Source: Karstenula rhodostoma CBS 690.94 (lineage: Eukaryota > Ascomycota > Dothideomycetes > Pleosporales > Didymosphaeriaceae). From it: DNA of 64,000 nucleotides. A model generated the notes under the pieces. That model worked only from the letters and a program-made list of their open reading frames with translations. It was not told the DNA's origin and did not search any database. The first letter of the stretch is position 1, and each line of letters opens with the position of its first letter. The stretch lies in assembly GCA_010093485.1 (NCBI GenBank), contig MU001503.1:256224-320223 (forward strand), written 5' to 3'. Positions 57,651 to 64,000 of the stretch are shown here, one piece after another. Made by a program: the position numbers and the translations under genes.

Positions 57651-59361
57651 GCTCGCCTGAGCAAGAAGTAGGGAGGGCCAAGCGCGGGTGCAGTTTGGTG
57701 CAGGCAGTCCTCTGACAGCTGGGGCGATACAAGGCTTCAGTGGTCAAGCTTGCTAAACACAGAGCGAGCAAGCGGGCTCTCTATGTTTCGAAGTGATGGC
57801 TACCGTTGCCCTTGGCATCTAATTATTGTGAAATGGTGTCGGGTATGAATTGCGCATGCTGGATTCTGGAATCGTTGATGAACAAGCGCTGTGGCTGGCG
57901 GGTGTTCTACAAAAGAACCCCAACAGTAAGACGGTTATGTGAATTTGTGAATTGATGGATTCCAGCAAATAGAGAGGAACCTCGGAAAGATATTGTTCAA
58001 ATGATAGGGAGCAGGTGCTTAGTCACCATACATGCACTTGTCCTGATTGATGATTTTCTGATTGCTGACACGAACCACGTGGAGTCCTATAACGTGATAG
58101 ACAAATATGTACTGCGACTGCCGTCCTGATTAATAAAGACCCTGGTTCCTAAACATTGTCCACGTTGGCACCCAACCCTTACGCGTTCGAAATCAGTTGG
58201 GATATGACACCAATGAGTCTGCAGCTGCGATGGCCGAACCCGATGTCCTTCTCAGACAATGTCAGGTTTCTCGTGCGAGGCGTACCAAGGCGACATCTAT
58301 CTGGTGCCTCGTGGTACGCCAATAACCTTCCGCCTAGAACCGCTCAAACTCTTTCCCATTTGTGCGAGTTCTTGGTCTTTGGACTTGAATGCTGGGCCCT
58401 GCGGCAATTCGCACTAAACAGGCGTTTTGGCCCCCTCACGCTCTAGAAGGCAGACCTCCTCCACATTCGTGAAGGCACTCCACGTTCAACTATGGCATGC
58501 ATCCTCGTCTCTGAATCGGTCGCAAAGGGCTGGGCTGACAGCTACTCCCGCGAGAGCCATTGGTTCATGTACTTCCGTGGTGTTGGGCCGCACCTATGCG
58601 CAGTAGCGAACCCGTCGGCTTGGCTTGTAATTACGTTTTTCGCATCGTACACCATCCATCCAATCACCGGTTAGCGAACGAACCGTACGGTTGGCCTGGA
58701 GCCGGTCCACAGAGATCGGTGTGGATGCAGCCCCCGCAAGCCTCCCGCTTACATCGGAGGAAGGACCGCAAGGTCAGCGAACAGGTGGCTATGTAGAGGC
58801 GTCATTCGCCACTATCTTCTGCTTGTCTTGCAGGCTTTGAGGCGAATGGTTGCGCGGCACTCCCCCTTCCACTCTACTGTTCTTACTAGCGCTAAAGTCG
58901 CGCGAGAACGCCGGCCCTACGTTGGCTTTATATGCTACGAGCGCCTTGTTCCCCGGTCGTCGCAGACCGAATGCTGCACTTGCGACATATCAACTGCATC
59001 GGGCATCAAGAAATTCTCTGCTTTCGTACACTTTCCCCAGAAGACTACATTAAGGAGGCCGTAGCATCGGATTGGTTGTTGCAGGAACTTCTCGAGTACC
59101 TCATCTGCCATCCGACTGCATCTACAGGTGCAAATCATCTTACCCGAGGCTTTCTCTTGCATTCATGTTTTCCTAAAGCATTCCCCGAACACGATATTAC
59201 CTCTCCAGAGGCATTGGTCACATCAATCCGAGAGACAACACATGGGTATGAGGGCCGCTCGATCATGTTATCAACTCTGATCTGGGCGTTTCACTGGAAC
59301 GGGACTCCGCCTGGGTGCTGGCATTAAGACTACAAGCGTTTGTTTCTGGCAGTATTCCATC
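57651..59361. other. intergenic with relic-like open pieces
   Basis: About 1.7 kb. Plus-strand pieces at 58156-58446, 58492-58674 and 58932-59327 read like coding sequence in parts (for example ASDWLLQELLEYLICHP) but change frame and lack a common start. Possibly a decayed gene; I do not recognise it. Confidence 0.35.
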
Positions 59362-61351
59362 ATGGTCAACTTCACCTTCGTGGCGCATAACGGGGCGCGA
59401 CCGGAGAAGCGTGAGCTGGTCAAATCGCATGTGATGAGAGAGTCACAGAAAAGGAGAAGAGAAGCAAAACAACGTTATCGACGTACGTGCTCTTTTGCGC
59501 TCACGTGTGATCTCATCAGATCGCGCACTGACTACGACAGACGACCTCTCTCCTTCGTATACGCAGCCGCCTCCTGCATTCGTTGCGACTCGGACCGAGA
59601 TGCTGGAGCCATGTGGAATTGCGCCACAGCTATCATTACAAAGCGATCGACCGAACATTTCGTGCTCGCCAACTCTGCCTTCTTCTAGAGAAGTCGGCAT
59701 TAGCCGCAGTGGCAACAACGAGCGCCAACCCTTGCGTCGATTACCTCAGCCTACAATTCCTGGCTCGGCTGGTCTTTTGGACCTGCAAACGTACAGAGAT
59801 TCAATGTCGATACCTACAGCAGAATTGGATCCCGGTCTCAGTGTCGACGTACCATTGCGTCCTCCTCCACTCCACACAACGCTCCCATCAACGCGAGCGC
59901 GAATATTGGGCCCGCAGTTTCTGCGTTTCGCTGAGGCTGTTACCGATCCATCATGGATGCCGGAAACTTGGCTTGGCCGCGTTGACGAAATTGTGTCTCA
60001 CTGTACGTCACCCACTCTTGAGGAATTGATCAGCATGTTTTCTAACAAGCATCGTGCCAGATTTCTTGAGCTTCACTGGTACCGCACCAGATGCTCAGAG
60101 TACATTGTCACATTGGTTTAAGCAACCTTTGAAGAGCCCACTGATGCTGCTCTCCTATTGTCTTCTCTATTGCGCCCATCGCGACCTCATAATGGGCATA
60201 CTCGGTAACGACGATCACTACTTCAAGGCCCGCAATCTACAATTGATTAACGCCGCTCTGGAGGACAGAGCTACTGCCTTGGCCGATGAGACAATAATAG
60301 CTGTCGTTAGCATGGCCATGTACGAGGTATGTTTGTCATTGTAGCCGTCACCTAGAAAGCCACTGATGTGTTGGAGAATCTCCGGGGCAGCGATCAGGTC
60401 ATAACGCATGAACGAGGCCTCGGTCCCATGTTCGATATGCGAGGGGGCATCGAAAAGCTCATGTCAGAGAAAGGCTTTTATATTGGCAATTATGCCATAC
60501 TGTAAGCTCTCTCACTAAATCCGTATGAGTTAGTTTAATTCATGTATCGTAGTGTCGATATGATGCACTCAGCATGCTCCAACAAGCAGCCACTATTCGT
60601 GGAAGTCAAGCGACCACTACTCAGAGACCCGCATGTAGGTATCCGAAAGCAATACTTTCCGCATTCACCACTTCGCGTTGTTAACGATCCCGGGTTCAAC
60701 GCAACCGTCTCCATCAAAGAGCTTCGTTCCAGTCTTGGCGTGCTGAGGGATGCTTTTGATGGCTTCGAAATGCTTTGTATTGAGGTGTTCGATCCGGAAA
60801 CTGGGACTAAAGAAGCATCCCGGTTTCGCTATCAACGCGATAGATTCTGGACGCGACTGCAGGCATGCGATATATCTGAGACTGAACCAAGCGAGCTTTC
60901 GACGGAAGGCAAAGTCAAAGAGGCGATCAGAATCGCCGGGACCATTCACTGTTGCGCAGTAGTGTCTCAAATCCAGCATGATGACGAGTTCAACACGCAA
61001 CATGCTTTTCGCCTTCACGAGATTCTCAAAAAGCTTCAGCTTGACTTTTGGAAGACAGCACCGTATCTTTACCTGTGGATGTACGTATAGAGCATTGTTT
61101 ATCTATACCAAACATACTGATGTTACCAAGATTATTGACGGGTGGAGCAGCATGCAGCCGGCACCCTGAGCATCGCGCATATTTTGTTAGCGAATTAGCA
61201 CGAGTTGGCATGTCAGTCGGCTTCTTCGACTGGCAATCCTTCACCCGTAAGTACAACTCCGCTTTGGAATCGACTTGCTCACGATGCTATAGAAACCATT
61301 AATAACTTCCTTTGGCTGCAAGAGTTCCTTCGCAAGCGCACCAAGACATAG
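59362..61351 (+). CDS. fungal-specific transcription factor-like protein without zinc finger
   Basis: Seven exons: 59362-59482, 59541-60002, 60061-60326, 60377-60501, 60553-61080, 61131-61246 and 61293-61351. All phases are consistent, giving 558 residues. The N-terminus MVNFTFVAHNGARPEKRE, then SHVMRESQKRRREAK, is the conserved opening of a large fungal group in which a basic stretch replaces the Zn2Cys6 cluster. A disordered linker follows. Then comes a fungal_trans_2-like helical domain: PLKSPLMLLSYCLLYCAHRD, DETIIAVVSMAMYE, THERGLGPMFDMRGGIEKLM, and RAYFVSELARVGMSVGFFDW near the end. Introns are 46-58 bp. It is probably nuclear, but DNA binding is not demonstrated for this class. Its position next to a P450 and a dead dehydrogenase suggests a pathway regulator. 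Confidence 0.82.
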
Positions 61352-61748
61352 GATCGGGACACCAGCCCCGATCAATTTATTGCAGATCAGGCAGCCTAGT
61401 AAAATAATGTGCTCGCTAGACTCAAGTGACCTACACTAAAACCCGGTTCTCATGCTGCACAAGTCTCGGAGTCCGAGGACTCGAGCATGCTCAACGCAAG
61501 CCTCACCGACATGATTCCGCACCGCACAATTGGTTCGCTCGGCAGCGGCCGGTGTAAACGTGAGCGTTGTACAACGGGCCGTGGCAAGTCGGCCGCGCAT
61601 GAGAGTAGATGACATGGAAGTACATGCGAGAATCTTGTGGGCCTGGACTAGTCATGAGAATACAGACAAGTACCAGAGAAGAGCCCATAGGTGGTTTAAT
61701 GTTGTAACTACCATACCAAGGCTCTTTATGACAGTGCTGTCTTCCATC

Positions 61749-62270
61749 TTATATCTCGAATTCCGTCACGTTAAACTCTTTCAACATCTTGCCCACAGGC
61801 AATATATCTTTTGACCACCGCACAAGCTCAGGCAAAGCTTCTGCCTGATCTCCGTCTCCCTCGATCACACCGATGAGCCGCCGCCCATTCATCGTATGGG
61901 TCAACAAATACAATTATAGCTTTCCCCCGACAGGCCTGACACCTACTTGTAGCACTTGGCCATTCTTCTGCAACGCTTCCGTGCACTGTGCTAGAATCCT
62001 AGCACTCGGAGAAGTATCCAGAACCGGGTGTTAGCTTTCTGATCGCGACACTCATCTTTTTACCTTTCAAGCCTTCCTTGGTTGACAACAACCTGACCTG
62101 CACCCCATGCTGTAATGCTAGGTCAATCTTAGACTGCACCAGATCAACCGCGACAACGTGCTAAATGCCCCTATGCTTCGCTGCACATACTCCGGCAAGT
62201 CCTACATGGCCTAATCCAATCACGGGTACGGCGTCATCTTGAGATGAATAGAGGAATCCCAAGTTACGAA
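61749..62270 (-). pseudogene. zinc-type alcohol dehydrogenase (MDR) relic
   Basis: Minus-strand pieces include AVPVIGLGHVGLAGVCAAKH (the Rossmann GxGxxG motif), HVVAVDLVQSKIDLALQHGV, GRRLIGVIEGDGDQAEALPE and PVGKMLKEFNVTEFEI up to a stop. These are the coenzyme domain and C-terminus of a medium-chain alcohol dehydrogenase of the aryl-alcohol type. The frame is broken by a TAG between the Rossmann loop and the following strand and by a stop after QVGVRPVGGKL; the catalytic N-terminal half is missing. A decayed gene, not a working enzyme. Confidence 0.65.
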
Positions 62271-62413
62271 AATCAATTTGGGTCACGGTGACAAAAGAGA
62301 GGCCAGGCGTCGAGGTCAGCCCAGGAACCTAATCATGAATGTTGAAGCCCACCAAGCCACAAACCAGCAGGTCCAAGTTACGGAAGCGACGACCAAGCCT
62401 TTCACTCCCACGT

Positions 62414-64000
62414 CTACAAGTAGTCTTCCACAGCTTCGAAATCCGCCTTTATAACTTGCACATGCTTCTCGCTCCTGGGCACGAACCTGACTTTAAACGG
62501 CTTAGGGCAACACAACAGACCATCTTCGTACGCATCCGTATCTACCTCAAGCTCGTTTCCCTTCTCATCAATTTCGGGCTGGATGGAATAGGCCCACAGT
62601 AGACGCGCGATGAGACGCCACTGCGTACGTTCGGCAAGGTGAATACCTACACAGATCCGGCGGCCCGCACCATAAGAATAGTGGTCGCGATTCTCGTAGT
62701 CTGGAGACCCCGCATAGGACATTGCTAGAAGTGGACGATCGAGGTAGCGGTCAGGATTGTAGATGTTGGGGTCGGGGTAGAGATTAGAATTGAAGTGAAT
62801 ATTGTAGGCTGGGCAAAACACCGTGGAGTCCTTGGGGATAAGGTAACCATCGAACCAGTCGTCGCGGCTCACGCGGACAGGTATCCCTGAGGGGAGACTG
62901 ACATCTCGAATTAGTCCAATTGGTCGTGATCGAATAAAAATAACATACACTGGACGCATTCTCATACTTTCCTTCACGATGCAGTTGATGTAAGGCAGCC
63001 CTTTGAAGTCGTCCCACGTTGGCATTCTACGATCGCCACAGACGCGATCGAGCTCTGCTTGTGCTTTCTTTTGTATCCAAGGGTGTTTCGCTAGAAACAG
63101 AATCGATGTCAATACCACTGTCGTAGAGGAGTAAAGTCAGCTGAGAATGGCTCATCCTGGGCGATACGTACTAGTTGACGTGGTGTCTGCAGCTCCTTGG
63201 TGTAGCGTGCCAGTGAAGTTGCTCTCCTGTCGAGGGGTCATCTTGGTATCACTCTTCATCTCACCACTGATCAGCCTATCCGCGAGGGACACTCGATGGT
63301 CGCCCTTCTGGCGTCGCGCCATGACTCGTGATCGCGCCTCGACCCAAATCGAGGTTACAGTATCGAAGCATGTCTTCGCGCGTTTTTTAGAAGGGACGAA
63401 GAACGATGGAATGTAGTTGAGAATTGGGAATTGTTCAATAGGAAGATACGTTCCAGGGGTAGCTAGGAAGTGGTAAGCTCAGTGGTGTCGTTTTGTTGGT
63501 GTGGCAACTGAGGCATATAAAATGGTATCCCTACTCGCAAGATTAATTTGGTCGATAGCATCGTAAACGCCCTGGGGCTCGTCAGTTGCACGATAAATTT
63601 CCTTGTCGGCTCAATGCAGCTCACAATGGCCCAGAAACTATCCACCGTCGGAGCGCGGAACCCGAAGATAACGATACTGGCTACAGAAGCGGTGACTCGC
63701 CGGATGTGGTTGAAGAACTCTGCCGGGGTCTCCAGTATGTCGTGCATCGTTTGACTTGTTCTGCACGGATTAGCTGCCCGCGAGTTTTCGTAGAAGTAAG
63801 GGTATCTCACTCAGCTTCTTGGATTGCCATGATCGTCTCGTCGAGGTTCTTCGGTGACACAATATGAGCGGCTAATTTCCTACTTGCCCTCCACGCCGCG
63901 TTCGCATCCCAGAACGCAAAGTTCTCCTCGAGCGCGGTCATCGTCTGCTGGTCTTTCGGTCGCTCCGAGTATATCGCGCTTCTTTTGTCGAGCAGATCAT
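62414..64000 (-). CDS. cytochrome P450 monooxygenase, 5' end beyond the window
   Basis: Six visible exons: 63811-64000 (continues right), 63625-63754, 63535-63577, 63172-63462, 62949-63117 and 62414-62897. All phases agree, giving 435 complete codons (5' partial). The I-helix motif is QGAADTTST, the K-helix region is CIVKESMRMRPV, the PERF-like block is YNPDRYL, and the heme-binding loop is YSYGAGRRICVG, with Tyr instead of the usual Phe at the first position. The arrangement resembles ascomycete P450s of the O-methylsterigmatocystin oxidoreductase-like type that act in secondary metabolism or xenobiotic breakdown. Introns are 47-72 bp. The gene appears intact. The membrane anchor must lie beyond 64000. 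Substrate unknown. Confidence 0.9.

Overview
The window looks like a chromosomal piece of a filamentous ascomycete (Pezizomycotina, most likely Dothideomycetes). The genes are split by short introns, mostly 45-190 bp, with GTAHGT-type donors and CTRAC-type branch sites. The gene set also fits: a Dal5-type MFS permease, cutinase, secreted GH37 trehalase, fungal-specific transcription factors, a queuine tRNA transglycosylase, SAP30, Mdj1 and Bro1. No bacterial, viral or CRISPR features were seen. All exon structures were read by eye from splice signals, reading phase and remembered family conservation; no search was run.

Layout. 0-6.3 kb: a MAPR/cytochrome b5-like membrane protein (+), ribosomal protein eS25 (-) and a Bni4-like protein (-). 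6.3-10.8 kb: a long stretch with no convincing protein gene. 10.8-12.5 kb: an orphan 580-residue protein (-). 13.8-15.7 kb: an intact Dal5-type permease (+). 16.3-17.6 kb: a protein resembling F-box/DUF7730-type fungal proteins (+).

17.8-22.4 kb is a gene graveyard. It holds an MFS fragment, a nonsense-riddled C2H2+Zn2Cys6 transcription factor and a broken S15/CocE-type hydrolase. Premature stops are of the C-to-T type expected from repeat-induced point mutation (RIP). The dead transcription factor keeps two introns that are copies of each other, which suggests introner-like elements.

22.8-26.9 kb: cutinase and GH37 trehalase (both -). 27-30 kb: mostly relics and unrecognised sequence. 30.8-32.3 kb: the tRNA-guanine transglycosylase with a 10-nt microexon. 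35-37 kb: a low-complexity leader region with a (GGGCGA)n G-quadruplex-type repeat, then a roughly 1,115-residue Zn2Cys6 regulator (37.2-40.9 kb) that appears to use two GC-AG introns. 41.5-53.1 kb is a housekeeping block: a coiled-coil/DUF6697-like protein (-), SAP30 (+), Mdj1 (+), Bro1 (+) and a GFA-domain protein (-). 55.3-57.7 kb: two divergent genes sharing a cysteine pattern. 59.4-64 kb: an accessory-looking edge with a zinc-finger-less fungal transcription factor (+), an alcohol dehydrogenase relic (-) and a cytochrome P450 (-) running off the window.

No obviously new multi-gene system was found. The most unusual signals are the duplicated introns in the dead transcription factor, the two GC-AG introns in one gene, the microexon and the divergent cysteine-rich pair.
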